Source: Cytospora piceicola (taxonomy: Eukaryota; Ascomycota; Sordariomycetes; Diaporthales; Cytosporaceae). Taken from it: a stretch of 64,000 nt of DNA. Made by a program: the position numbers and the translations under genes. This document shows, one piece after another, positions 12,960-25,509 of this stretch. The stretch covers positions 219,851 to 283,850 of the forward strand of contig JALQBC010000044.1 in NCBI GenBank assembly GCA_023375675.1, given 5' to 3'. The notes under the pieces were generated by a model, which ran no database searches, had not been told where the DNA came from, and saw only the letters and a program-made list of their open reading frames with translations. Numbering within the stretch: the stretch's first letter is position 1; the number at the start of each line of letters is the position of its first letter.

Positions 12960-13380
12960 TTATAAAACGTACCTTTTCTTAAGTAACGTATATACCTAAG
13001 TAAATATTTTATACGATAACAGCTTATCTCTTCTTAGCTTAACTAATAGTACTTTCCGAGTATATAATTATAGTAGTAATAAAACCTTAAGTAGTATATA
13101 ATAGTAGCTAGTTAAGGCCTATAGTTTATCTTTAAGCTTTAAAGGTTTATTCTTAAACTTTTTATATAGAACGTAAGCTTGTTTTTAAATAGAAGACTAT
13201 TTATATATAATATAAGCCTGATTTATTAAAATAAGTTATAATAAGTCTATACTATCTCTTAAGTAGTATTACTTAAGTATATTACGTAAATATAGCTTAT
13301 CCCCTTTTATCTTAACTATAGCTTAAATAGTAATACTCTCCGAGTATATAATTATAGTAGTAATAAGAACTTAAGCAGGT
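12960..13380. repeat. Direct repeat containing CCGAGTATATAATTATAG
   Basis: ACTTTCCGAGTATATAATTATAGTAGTAATAA-type sequence at about 13,050-13,095 recurs with few changes at about 13,335-13,376. Preceding sequence (ACGTA.ATA..TAAGTAAATA, TAGCTTATC) is also shared, so roughly 110 bp is duplicated with a period near 285 bp. Confidence 0.55.
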
Positions 13381-13814
13381 TAACGACGTAGTTTTAATAA
13401 TAATCCGGGTTTTAAGCTTTTAAACGTATAATAGCTTTTTAAAAACTTTATTTACAGAATATTATAGTTATTTACTAAACTAGTTCCTTAAAAAATTCCG
13501 AAACGGCGTTTTAATATATAACCTTTTAACTATAAAAGTTATTAACAGGTCTTTTATCTTATATAGTTCTTATTACGTAGTCTTTTAAACAGCTTAGTAA
13601 ACTAAAAGTTTCGGTTATAAAGGATTTATAATAAGTTTTAACCTTATAAGCGCAGCTACTCCGATAACTTACGTTAATAAAAAGCGTTAGTTATACTAGT
13701 ATAGGCTTTTCTTCGGATAAGTAATAGGTAATACCTGTCTTTAAAAAACGTTAAATAGCTATACTCGAAGTATTATAACTGCCTTAATATTAAAGAAGCT
13801 AAAATTAATTAAAT

Positions 13815-14690
13815 TTATAGCTATATTTAAAGATATTTAAAAGTATAGAGGCTTATACGCTAAAAGTAAAATCCGTATTATATAAGCCTTTATTATAGCG
13901 AAAGCTTATATTAAGGATATTTTCTATAGCTATAGGTTTAGTTAATAAGGTATACGTTAACGGAATATACGATATAAAGGAAAACGTTAAAGGTAATATA
14001 ACCTTATAATAAAGTATATTAATAAAACTGCCTAAAGGGACTATACTATATCGATAGCTACTACTAAACTTAAATATAAAACCTTAATAGTAACGCGGAT
14101 ATAAATAAAAACGGCTAATAAGCCTATAAGTAGTAATTCTGTTTCTTACAACGGCTTTTTACTTTAAATCTAAAATAAAGTTCCCGGCCGGAAGAGTTTA
14201 ATATATTTACTAAATCTGTTATAGCTTACTAATCCTTTAAAAACCTTCTATAAAATTATAAGTTTTACGCTTTATCTAGCTAGATAATATTACAGTATAA
14301 AGTAGTTTCGAAAAACCTATAATAACGGATCGTTCTTTAATTAAGTTTATATAAAAATTAAATATAGACTTAAAAGTAAGTACTCGAAGAACCTGCGATA
14401 CAGATCGTTCTTTAATTTAAGCTAAAGATTAAAATATATATTATATTAATTAACCTTATAAACTTTTCCCGCTTATACGCTTATACTAATATATCGTACC
14501 TCCTACTCTTAAAGCAAAGACTTATAAACTAATATTTAAATATATAGTTTCACTATCTTTTAAATCTATAATTATTTTAAAGATATTTAAAAGTATAAAA
14601 ACTTATACGTTAAAAGTAATATCTATTAAACCGTATAAGTACTATCTACTACGAAAGTATTTACTAAAGATATTTTTATTAATTATAAGT
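13815..14690. repeat. Pair of diverged ~120-bp direct repeats
   Basis: AAAGATATTTAAAAGTATA followed by CTTATACG.TAAAAGTAA occurs at about 13,832-13,880 and again at about 14,578-14,625, with similar downstream sequence. GATCGTTCTTTAATT also occurs twice (about 14,328 and 14,405). I see no gene in the interval. Confidence 0.5.
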
Positions 14691-14799
14691 TTAGTATAAG
14701 TTTATAATAATATAGCTGCTTATAAGTATAAGACTAAAGCGGCGATAAAGGCCTAGGCAGCTTAGTCTTTATATTAAAGGTTACTATAAACTTTATTAC

Positions 14800-15365
14800 T
14801 ATAAGCTGTTACTAATAGATTATTACCTTATTAGATCTGTTCCTCTGCTAAATCTGTTCCTTCGTTAAATCTATTTCTCTACTAGATCTGTTCCCTCGTT
14901 AAATCTGTTCCTCTACTAGATTTATTCCTTTATTAAATCTGTTCTCTTACTGGATTTATTACCTTATTAGATCTGTTCCTTTACTAGATCTGTTACCTTA
15001 TTAGATCTGTTACCTTACTAGATCTGTTACCCTACTAGATCTGTTACCTTACTAAATCTATTACCTCGTTAGATCTGTTACCTCGTTAGATCTGTTACCT
15101 CGTTAGATCTGTTACCTTACTAGATCTGTTACCTCGTTAAATAATATCTGTTATATAATTAAGGGTATTACCGTATCCTGTTACCGTAGGTTCTGTTACT
15201 TCGTTAAGTCTGTCCCTTTATTAGATCTGTCCTTTAGATCTGTCCTTTAAATCTGTTACCTAGATCTATTACCTAGATCTATCCCTTAGATCTGTCCTCT
15301 AGATCTGTTACTATAAGCTATACTGTTATTCTGTTACCCTATTAGATTTATTACCGTAAGCTTTA
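14800..15365. repeat. 17-bp minisatellite array
   Basis: Tandem copies of TAGATCTGTTACCTCGT with small variants (CTTAC, CCTAC, TTCCTCTGC) run through most of the segment. The regular 17-bp period is clearest at 14,995-15,130. The unit is not a multiple of three, so the array is not coding. TG survives here almost only inside CTGT. Confidence 0.85.
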
Positions 15366-17477
15366 CCGTAGAATAATACTTTTATTATATTTAAATCGAA
15401 ATCGTTTTACCCAGGCCGGCTTATAAAAAAACAGGTTAAAAAACGTTTAAAAACATATACTTATACCGTAATTTATCTTTATTATTAATTAGCTACTGCT
15501 TTTAAAAAGCACTAGTAAATAGTAATTCTTATAATACTTTACTAAGTAATAAAGCTAAAGTTTAAATTATTAATAATAAAAAAATAAAGATTATATAAAA
15601 CTTTCCGGGTTCTTCGGAATTATTAATATTAATTTATAATATAGTAGCTTATCTGTATTTTTTATTTAAAATAATTTAAATAACTTTAAGTTTTATAAGT
15701 TAATACTTATAAAATCGCGTTTATAAAGGGCTAAAACCGTTAAAAAGCTTTAAAAACTCGTCGATATTATAGTATTTTCGGTAGGCTTTATTTAAAGAAA
15801 GTAAAACTTACCTTTAATATACTTTTATTTTTCGGGACTTTTTTCTTAAGTAAATAAGTCTCTTAAGTCGATTACTATTATTCTTAATACTATTACGGCG
15901 AATAGTTAACAAGCTAAAATTAATTAGTATAAAAGCCGTACTTTATCTACTCGACTACTTATAGTAACACTTAGCTACTAAACCCCGCTCTTTCTTAGCT
16001 ACTCGGCTACTCGGTAACTCGACTAATTAGTTAATTAATATCCCTTTCGGCCTAAACTTACCGATATTACAATCCGATATTACGATTTCATTAATTAATA
16101 TCTCTAAACGTTATTTACTTACTATATTAACCGATCTACGCCTTAAACAGACTTTCGACTTTCGACCTCTCTCTTAACCTTTTTTCTAATCGCTTTATAA
16201 ATATAATATTTCTACTATAACTTCGGATAACAGTACGGCTAAACGTATTAACGTATATAAAGAGCGACGTTCTATTTTAAGCTTAAATAAGGCTTTATAT
16301 TTAAAGGACGTTAAAGTCGAGTTTCTCGAAAAAAAAGTAGCTACCGCGCTAAAGGCGGTAAAAAAGGAGCTTAAAGTTAAAACCTTAATAAAGTATAAAA
16401 GATATATCTTTTTATATAGAGTTAGTACTATTTAATACTAAAATAATACTATCTAAATAATTCCTATTACTATAATTTACCTTAATTAGATACTAATTAT
16501 AACGTATATAATGTTTATTTATTACCTATATACCTATTAGAAAAGGAGTATAACTAGTACCCGAGTTAGTACTTATAAGTACTAACTTTAAACTTAATTA
16601 ATTAAACGTTTTAGTACCTTTTAGTACTAACTAGCCTTATAATATTTTTAAGGCTTATATTTAATACTTCGTAAATCGGCCTACTATTTAGTTTCGTTAC
16701 TTAAAAACTACTTAAGTACTTAGGTATTACTAACTTATTTCTTAATCTAAACATCCTACTTAACGTTATATATTCTATTATATTTATAAAATAAATACTA
16801 CCTTAATATATCGCATAGTCTTATTACTAAACTAGTATTACTAACTCTATTCCTTAATCTAAACACCCTACTAAACATTACACTCTATTATATCTATAAT
16901 TAAATACCTGTTAATATATCGATATAGACTAAACTAGTACTTACCGTTATCTATCGCTTAGCCTGTTTAACCGTTACTTAGTTCTTTTTCTATAAAAGAG
17001 TCCGCCGGTATAAGGTAGCCGGCTGTTTATTTAGCTAAGCTATATTCGAACCGATAAGAGCTCGGAGTATATCGGGTTTATATATATTTTTAAAGGTTTT
17101 TTTCTGTTTAATAAAAGGTAGTAAAATAGGCCGGAAAAGCGATAGCTTTACGTCGATATTACGTATAATAAGCTTAATAAAACTTTACCGCTTTAAATAT
17201 AGGCTTTAGATATTCTTACTCCGAGTATAAATTTCTATATCTTAATATCTTATCCCGGCTACGTTTAAAACCTTATATAATATTATCTTATATACGCTCG
17301 GATTTTATTATAAGCTATTATCGGTTATAATATCGGCTACAGCGTTTATAATCACTAGATAAGCGATTAGCGGTCCTCGCTACTATATCTTTTACTCGTT
17401 ATAAACTTAAAGGACACGTCGATTAGTAAGTTTACTACGAAGCTCTATAGCTATTATTTTAAACTAGTTCGGCTTAT

Positions 17478-17615
17478 CGGGTAACTACTATAGCTATTAC
17501 GGCTACTATATCTACTACGGCTATTATATCTACTACGGCTATTGTATTTACTACGGCTGCTATATCTGCTATAGCTACTATATCTACTACGGCTACTATA
17601 TCTACTGTGTTTACT
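17478..17615. repeat. 18-bp minisatellite array
   Basis: Tandem CTACTACGGCTATTATAT units with variants (GGCTGCTATATCTGC, ACTGTGTTTAC) extend across the segment. Confidence 0.75.
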
Positions 17616-18354
17616 ATAATAAGAGTTACTTAACAGGTTACTATAAGGTTTCTTAACCTAGCTATTCTAAAGCTAGCTATTAAGCTACTACGTAATATCG
17701 GAAAAGTTTACCTTAAGTAATAGTTAGTAACGTGCCTTTTAAGACTTAAATAATAAAGACAGACCTAAATACGTATCTCGATAAGATTTACTTTAATTAA
17801 AGTAAAATCCTACTCGTTTATTTACTCCCGGATCTTGTATTTAGTTATATTTATAAAAGAAAGTAGCTCCGGCTCGAATAGGTTATTTTATAGTAGCTTA
17901 AATTCTTAAAGCGTAAAGAAAACTATAAGCTCTTCTTATCTTTTTTAATCTTCGATCGGGATAGCCTGTTTTTTAGCTTAGTCCTTAAGGTTATTCTACA
18001 GACCGCTACTTAATACGGATCTGTAATTTATTTAAACGGTTTACTATAAAAGGACGCGTCGCGATAAAGTTAGCTATATACTATCTACCGAGTCTATCGT
18101 GTTTATAAAAGGTAAAGTATATAGTATTTTAAGGCTAAGATCTAATAGTTTCGAAGGTAATATATATAGCTTAAGTAGGTAATAATAATTAAAAGGCTTA
18201 AAACTTAAGCTTAAAGCCGTTACTACGATTTCCTTTAGCTTAAAGCTATTACTTAACGCCTTTCTGTTAATAGCCTTTAGCTTTTTATCGACTACTTAAG
18301 GCTATCTTAGTATTATCCCTCTTACTTTTATTAATATTATTATTAGCTAAGTTA

Positions 18355-18625
18355 CTTTATAGCCTTCCGATATTTTAAGGTATAAAAGAGAGCGGTTTAA
18401 GACTTTTAAAAGTTTACTATAGCCTTTCGATATTTTAAAGTATAAAAGAGACCGGTTTAAGGTTTTAGAGTTATTTCTATAAGCTACCGATATTATTAAA
18501 GTATAAAAGAGAGCGGTTTAAGACTTTTAAGAGTTTACTATAGCCTTCCGATATTTTAAGGTATAAAAGAGACCGGTTTAAGATTTCGGAGTTATTTTTA
18601 AAGGCTACCGATATACTTTAAGATC
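18355..18625. repeat. ~60-bp tandem repeat, four copies in an A-B-A-B order
   Basis: Each copy contains CCGATATTTTAAGGTATAAA, then AGAGAGCGGTTTAAGACTTT or AGAGACCGGTTTAAGGTTT. Copies 1 and 3, and copies 2 and 4, are most alike in their second halves. This suggests duplication of a roughly 120-bp dimer. Confidence 0.7.
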
Positions 18626-18734
18626 GTTTAAAGCTATATTAACAGCCTTAAGTAGCCGCTAAGTAGGTAACTTAAGTATACAGATTTAAAGACTTACCTC
18701 TTTTATACTAACTTTCTTAAAATTTTCAGATCTC

Positions 18735-19145
18735 TATAAACCTTTTTTATTAAACCTTATCTGTTAGACCTTAATTCTTAGACCTTATTTGCTAAACCTT
18801 CTTTACTAGACCTTATCTGTTAGACCTTATCCTTTAAACCTTATCTACTAGACCTTAATTCTTAGACCTTATCTGCTAAACTTTAATTCCTAGACCTTAA
18901 TTCCTAAACCTTATCTGCTAGACTATATCTCTATAAACCTTATCTGCTAAACTTTATCCCTTAAACCTTAATTCTTAGACCTTATCTGTTAGACCTTAAT
19001 TCCTAGACCTTATCCTTTAAACCTTATCTGTTAAACCTTAATTCTTAGACCTTAATTCCTAAACCTTATTTACTAGACTTTAATTCTTAGACCTTATCTG
19101 CTAGACTTTATCTTTTAAACCTTATCCTTTATACCTTAATTCCTA
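18735..19145. repeat. 14-bp minisatellite array
   Basis: About 29 tandem copies of TAGACCTTATCTGC alternate with TAGACCTTAATTCC and relatives. Where TG remains it is inside CTGC or CTGT. Confidence 0.85.
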
Positions 19146-20103
19146 GCTACGTCTATAGGATAACAGAAACCGGATATTATAAGTAAGGTAAGCTTAAGAC
19201 TATATACTGTTTCTTATCTTATTATTAATATAAATAATTCGAAAGATAAGATATTGCTTTTAAAAGCTACTTCTACCGCTACCTCGGAAGCTATAAAAGG
19301 CTAGTAAACTATTAACAATCTCTATATTTATAATAAAGTAATATTAGTAGTAAGTTTAAACTCTTTAGATATCTTAATCTTTACCTCTATATTAACTAAA
19401 TTTAAAGAAAGTCGACGTATAAAAGTAAGCCGCTACTATTACTACTACTACTACCGTTATTATTACCGTTATCGCTAAACAGTCTTTTTATATCTAAAAA
19501 GATAATAAGCTAGCCGACAGCCCTTTATAGTCTTAATAGCAGACAGGAATATATATATTTAAAAACCTGCTATAGGTAATATATATACGCTACTTTAATA
19601 ACGCCTTCCGGTTTATAGACCGGCGGGCTTAGCTTAACGATAATAAACTAAATAGGTTAGTTTAACTCGCTTAGTAAGGATATAATATTAAATATTTACT
19701 CCTCGAGGTAATCTTATTACTAATAGGCGAACTAAAAGATATTATCGCTTAGTTCGGCTAAGAAACTAAAGATAATATTAAGTCGGCCTTTATTCGTACT
19801 ACGATTATAAGCTTATTATCTGTCGGCTTATACTAAGCTTTAATCGTTACGTATAAAGGTAAGCTTTTATACTTTAATACGTCGGCTTTATAATATATAT
19901 TTACTTTTTATATTTAAAAACTCTTCCTACTTGTTTTAACTTTAGCCGGTATCGATACTTATTTCCTACCTACTACGATCGTCGAAGTACTTTAATAACT
20001 AAACGGGTAAGAGTATAGACTTTTTATTATAAAGATATAACGTAAGATCGTTTATAAAGGTAACTTAACGGCGGTTATAAGTTAAAGCGAAAGTATTAAA
20101 AAG

Positions 20104-22560
20104 GTCGTCGAGCTATAAAAAGCCGCGATTATCTAAAAGCTCGGCGATATTAAAAACGAAAACAGGCCCGAGAAAGCGTTTAAGCCTTACGTTTAAAACG
20201 GCTATATAATTATCGCTAAAATATATAACGAATAGAAGGCTAGCGACTAAATATTTTTAGTTAGTTTTAAAGATATTCTTACGTTTAAGTTAAAGGACTT
20301 TATATTTCGGAAAAATATTCGAGATAATAAACTTATACCCGGCCTTTTTAAAAAAAAGTATAATAAACGTTTTAAAGATATTGTAAACAGCTTCCGGTAT
20401 AACTTTTATTTAATCCTGTTAGTTAAAATTATATTTATAAAAGCCGACGATATTTTAAACTTATAGGCCTTTAACTTTTTAACTAGCTAAAACACCCTTT
20501 TCCCGGCTTCGCTATTTATACTATCTTTAAAAGCTTTTATATTATTTACTTATCGCTAAAAGGCCTTATACTATTATATAAAAGCTAATATAGCAGTTAT
20601 AATAAGCTTTTTAAACTAAGTAAAGGGCTAAAATTAGTTTCTCCTCGACCTTATAATCGGCGTATTTTAGTAAAAAGTTTTGTAAGATTTCGAAACTCTT
20701 TAAGCTTAATGTCTTCCCGTTCTTTAATAGCTTACCGTAGCTGTAAAAAACCTAATAATAACTCGACGTCTACTAAAGTTCTTCGAAATATATTAAGCTC
20801 GGTATAAGTAATAGGCTAAGTAAACGAACGAAAACCTTAAAATAGTACTTAAAACCGTTTCGATAAAGAAGAAAACACGAATTATTAAAGAAAAGCTTAT
20901 AAAAGCTTAACCTCTACTTTATATAGATTACGGAAAAAAATCGGTCGATAATATATCGACTTAAAAGGCGTCTCGGATCTAATAAGGCTGCCTAGCTATT
21001 TTTAAAAGCTATAGCCTCGGCGAATCGGAGTTTAAAACCTATATACTTTTCGATAAAACGTATATCTATCCCTTCTATATCTCTTACTACAGCTAACTAC
21101 GCTCCCTTAGCTATACGATCGGCACTTTATATATTATATTAGTTTCCTCGCTTTTTTATATGTAATATAATAAAGCTATAACACGCTTCGACTTTTATAA
21201 GCCCGAACTAAGTATTTATTAAAAGCGGTTCTTCTTTTAGATTATTTATAACGTTTTATAATAAATCGCTTAAGCCGTTTAAAAGGTTAGCTACCAGCGG
21301 CTAAATAAAAACTGCTACTTGTTAAACTTTATACTTAAAGTTTAGTAGTTAATTATAAACCGTTAAGGCTTCCCGATTATACTATTTAAGTATAGCCCTT
21401 TCTACTATATACCTGCTATATAAAGACCTCCGAACTCGGTAATATTCTCGGGGTACTAAAGCGAATTATTACCGGTAGAAAGTCCTATTATACACTTAAA
21501 CCTATTCGATCCGGTAAAGAGCTTTTAAAATAAGTTTTATAACGTTACCTAAAATAGTAATATTACTAATAAAGTTATAGGTAAGTCGGATCTTTTATTT
21601 TAGCTAGTCTAGTTTACTTACTTATTACAGATCTTAACGAGTAGTCTGTTTTAAAAACTCGACCTTAAACTTAGCAGAAAGCGATAAGCTTCTCTTAAAG
21701 AATACCTGAATATAAAAGCCCTTAACTCTTCGTTTCTCGACCTCGATATACCAGACCCTCTATACGTATATTTTATAAATAGTTAAGACTAGCTACTCTC
21801 TTTCTAATACCTGTACTAAGCTTACTTTACCTTTAACCTCGACCTTAACGCCGGTTAATACTAGTATTACCTTAACCGGTTTTATAGTAACTAAAGGTAT
21901 AAGTATAATACTTACTAAAGATTATTCTCTAACTAGAAAACTTTAAAAGCTTATCGGGATATTAACTTTTATCTCGATACAGAAAGGGTTTTCGATTAAG
22001 CTTATAAGTTCTTTTAAAAATACCTCCGTTATAACTATATCGACTATACCGAGAAGCGAAAGAGATTCGGTATAAAACAGACCTTCGATCGATACTACTA
22101 AAGTTATATACCTTTAGAAAAGCGATCGCTTCCGACGATAGTTTATAAATACGGCTTTTTCTAAGCGAGTAAAATAAGTTATATTAACACGTATTAAACC
22201 TCCCGGTTCTATTAATAGTATATAAATAACTATAATAAGCCTAACTAAGGGCTATCGAAAACGTTCTAGTGCTCGAACTGTTATTTCGAGACTAATAATC
22301 GGTATTAATAGAAAGAGCATTAACGTTCAGAGATTTATAAAAAGGGGATACTATACTCTCCTCTCTAAGGTAACTTTTAAAAGATCGATAAAGCTACTAT
22401 TTAAAAGTAGAAGGCCGGACAGGTTTTAAAGCCTTTTTAGTCGAAGGCACTCTAAGATTCCTAGAATAACCGTAAGGCTATATAGGATCGCGGTCTGTAG
22501 AAAAGGAGCTAAAGCGATAAGTAGAAAGAAAAAACTTTTATATATTAAGCTTATAAATAT
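20104..22560 (+). pseudogene. Long RIPed coding frame with a C-terminal C2H2-like finger, unidentified
   Basis: One plus-strand frame of about 820 codons keeps third-position C and G, for example AGC TAT AGC CTC GGC GAA and TAC TAC AGC, and its stops are TAA or TAG. Near the 3' end (about 22,255-22,330) it reads CSNCYFETNNRY, then KEH, then RSEIYKK. This is the spacing of a C2H2 finger whose last His (CAC) has become Tyr (TAC), a change RIP would make. The length suits a transposon-encoded protein, or a fungal protein with a terminal zinc finger. I could not place the central region in a family: no DDE or tyrosine-recombinase motif is legible. Confidence 0.45.
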
Positions 22561-23079
22561 AGCTTTCAGAAACTAAGTAATTATAATTAACATCTTAATA
22601 CTATAGAACACGAATTTCGTAATCCTACCTTTATCTCGTTACTATAAAAGTATTGTTATTAGCTTTACGACTTTAAGATTAATATCCTTTACCGGTCGAA
22701 GAAGTATACTGTAAAATGTTATCTAACACTTAAGATCGAGCTATTAAACCTTATAAAAAAGGTTAAAAACCTTTCTAAAAAGCTTCGAAATATCTTTTCG
22801 AATAACGACGGTATTTTTACCGATCTAAAGGAATATATATATCTTAAATACCTCGGTAGTTTTTAGTAGCTAAAAGACTTTCGAAAATATCGCTTAATAA
22901 GCAGCTATTATATAAACTAAGATACTTTTAAGCTAATTAACGATAACTTTTCGATCGTTTACGCTAAAGTATAAGTATATCTTAAAGGAGAAAGTTAACC
23001 TTTTACCGGAAACGATAGTTAAACTTTATAGCTATTACCTTAAAATAAAACTTCCGGGAAAGGTAAAGCGGTTATCGTT

Positions 23080-23215
23080 ATAAAAGGTATAATAGCTGTT
23101 AAAGGTATTACTATTAAAGGTATTTTTACTAAAGGTATTATTACTAAAAGTGTTATTACTAAAAGCATCTTTATTAAAGGTACTACTAAAAATGTCGTTA
23201 CTAAATAATAGCCGG
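23080..23215. repeat. Short AAAGGTATTATTACT-type tandem repeats
   Basis: Six to eight imperfect copies of ACTAAAGGTATTATT or ACTAAAAGTGTTATT run in tandem. No other content is seen. Confidence 0.65.
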
Positions 23216-23622
23216 TTTCGAGTATTATAAAGCTAACTTTAAAACGTCGGATTTTTAATAACGATTAATATACTTTAAAACGATCTTTAAAACGCTAATC
23301 TCTAAATATAGAATCAGGTATCGAAATTAAAACTACTATACGTTAGCGTTTAATACAGCTAGCCGCCCTTTAGCCGTTAAGTAATAGTATATCGCCGCTA
23401 GTATAAAAGGTAACGTTAAACGATATTATAAATAAAGGTAGCGATAGCTTCGAAAATAACAACGATTTTAATAATAACGAAAGTAATAACGAAGATTAAA
23501 ATATCGAGTAAGAATATATATTTAGTCGTTTTCTATTATTTATAATACTATATATTATATCTCTTTTACTTTTAAGTATTAAAGTTTAATACTAAAAGAC
23601 GTTAACTTTAAATAAGTTTCGT

Positions 23623-23687
23623 AATTAGTATTAAAAAGTACGAACTCGTAGTTACTAACTACGAGTTCGCACCTTTTAATACTAATT
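23623..23687. repeat. Near-perfect 32-bp-arm palindrome built on the AAAAGGTGC motif
   Basis: The left arm 23,623-23,654 and right arm 23,656-23,687 are reverse complements except at two positions, with a single base between them. Both differences are transitions of the kind RIP causes. Each arm starts with AATTAGTATTAAAA and runs through GCGAACTCGTAGTTA. The same end motif borders the putative element at 12,020-12,580. It looks like two element ends joined head to head, or a tiny foldback element. Confidence 0.8.
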
Positions 23688-23694
23688 ATAAACT

Positions 23695-23965
23695 AGTATC
23701 GAGCCTTTTAACTACTCTTTAAACATCTTAGCTATTTTTAAGTTAGCACTTTTTAATATTAGTTTTAAGCCTTTTAACTACTCTTTAAGTATTTTAGCTG
23801 CCCTCGAGTTAATACCTTTTAATATTAGTTTCGAGCCTTTTAACTACTCTTTAAGCATCTTAACTACTTTTAAGTTAACACCTTTTAATATTAGTTTCGA
23901 GCTTTCTAACTACTCCTTAAGCATTTTAGCTACCTTCGAGTTAATACCTTTTAGTATTAACTATA
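23695..23965. repeat. ~66-bp tandem repeat, four copies
   Basis: Each copy contains CGAGCCTTTTAACTACTCTT, then TTAGC and ACCTTTTAATATTAGTTT. The last piece is again the inverted AAAAGGTG motif, so the array was probably seeded by an end of that element. Confidence 0.75.
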
Positions 23966-24039
23966 AACTAGTTTCGAGCCTTTTAACTACACCTTACACA
24001 TCTTAACTAACCTTAAGCGACTAAGTTATTTATTACTAA

Positions 24040-24425
24040 CTAAGATACCTAAAGTAAGTTAGTATACTTAAGGCGAGTTAGTATACTTAAAGCGAGTTAT
24101 AATACTTAAAGCGAGTTAAGGTGCTTAAAGCGAGTTAGGGTATTTAAAGCGAGTTAGTATACTTAAGGTAGAGTTAAGATACTTAAAGCGAGTTAAAATA
24201 CTTAAAGCGAGTTAGTATACTTAAGGCGGGTTAGTATACTTAAAGCGAGTTAGTACGCTTAAGGTAGAGTTAGAATGCTTAAAGCGAGTTAAGATACTTA
24301 AAGCGAGTTATAATACTTAAGGTAGTTAGTATACTTAAGGCGAGCTAGAGTATTTAAAGTAGTTAATATACTTAAGGCGAGTTAAGGTACTTAAAGTAAC
24401 TTAAGATACTTAAGGTAAGTTTTTA
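24040..24425. repeat. 19-bp minisatellite array
   Basis: About 19 copies of GAGTTAGTATACTTAAGGC with variants (AAGATACTTAAAGC, GGTAGAGTTA). It ends just before ordinary RIPed sequence. Confidence 0.85.
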
Positions 24426-24799
24426 AATAGTTAATACTTAAGGTATAAAAGGGGCTACTAAAAGTATATAATTATATAATACAGCGCAGATAAGCTCTTT
24501 TATTTAAAAGGCCCCGGAAGCTATACTGTACTTATTTTAAGCTATCGTACTTATTTTAAGCTATTATACTTATTTCTAATAAAGTAAAGTACGTACTCGT
24601 ATATTTAATATACCAGGTATACTAACGTTTATACCGGCCTTACTACCTTTAAGGCCGGAGCTCTTTTTAAAAGCTTAATTACTTTATATAACGTATAATT
24701 AAATTACTTCTTATTATTAGTATGTTTTCGCTTTCTATTATTTTAATATAAATATATACCTAAGTACTTTTAAACATGTTTTTAAAGTTAAGCTTAAAA

Positions 24800-24908
24800 A
24801 ACATCCTTATTACTACTATTACTACTATTACTACTACTATAACTACTACTACTACTACTAATAATAATAATAATAATAATAATAACAATAATAATAATAA
24901 TAATAACA
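24800..24908. repeat. Trinucleotide repeat (TAC/ACT then AAT)n
   Basis: Runs of TACTACTAT and ACTACTACT change abruptly into a long AATAATAATAAT run at about 24,857-24,905, broken by two C substitutions. Confidence 0.9.
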
Positions 24909-25294
24909 GTTCGTATTACGCTTTCTGTCTATAGCTCGATTAAAGTAATTATAAAACTAACTACTATATATAGATAAAATAGCCCTTACCTCCCCTACTA
25001 AGTTACTTATAGCCGCCTAAGCTATAAAGGCCGGTATATACGCTCTTTAACTCGATTATAACCTTTATACTAACGACTTAACAGGTAAAAAAAAAAGCCG
25101 CGCCGGCGGTATTAAAAGTATATATATATTAACTTACTTTATTTTAGTTACTACTATTTAAAAGCTATTACTAACTTTTATAATTAAAGAGCGCGGCTTT
25201 TAAACCTGCTTATAAAAGTAAGATCGGCGGCTTAAGCCCTCTTTTACGTAAGTTACGCCTCTTATTATTTATTATTTATATAAATTATTTATTA

Positions 25295-25445
25295 CGTTTT
25301 ATACTTACTCAAGTATTATTACTACCTTTTATATTCCTTACTTATTTCGAGTATTATTACTACCTTTTATAATCCCTATTTACTCGAGTATTATTACTAC
25401 CTTTTATATTCTCTGCTTATCTCGAGTATTATCGCTTATATTACT
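25295..25445. repeat. ~45-bp tandem repeat, three to four copies
   Basis: Copies of CGAGTATTATTACTACCTTT followed by TATATTCYCTRCTTAT-like sequence. No coding signal. Confidence 0.65.
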
Positions 25446-25509
25446 AACTAATATATAGCTACCTATATATACAGCCGTCTAACCGAACCCTTCCCTTCCC
25501 TCTCTCTTT

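Noticed and set aside
20104..22560. Starship-captain (DUF3435 tyrosine recombinase) identity for the long RIPed frame
   Set aside because: No catalytic Arg/Tyr arrangement could be read; the terminal zinc finger alone is not diagnostic.
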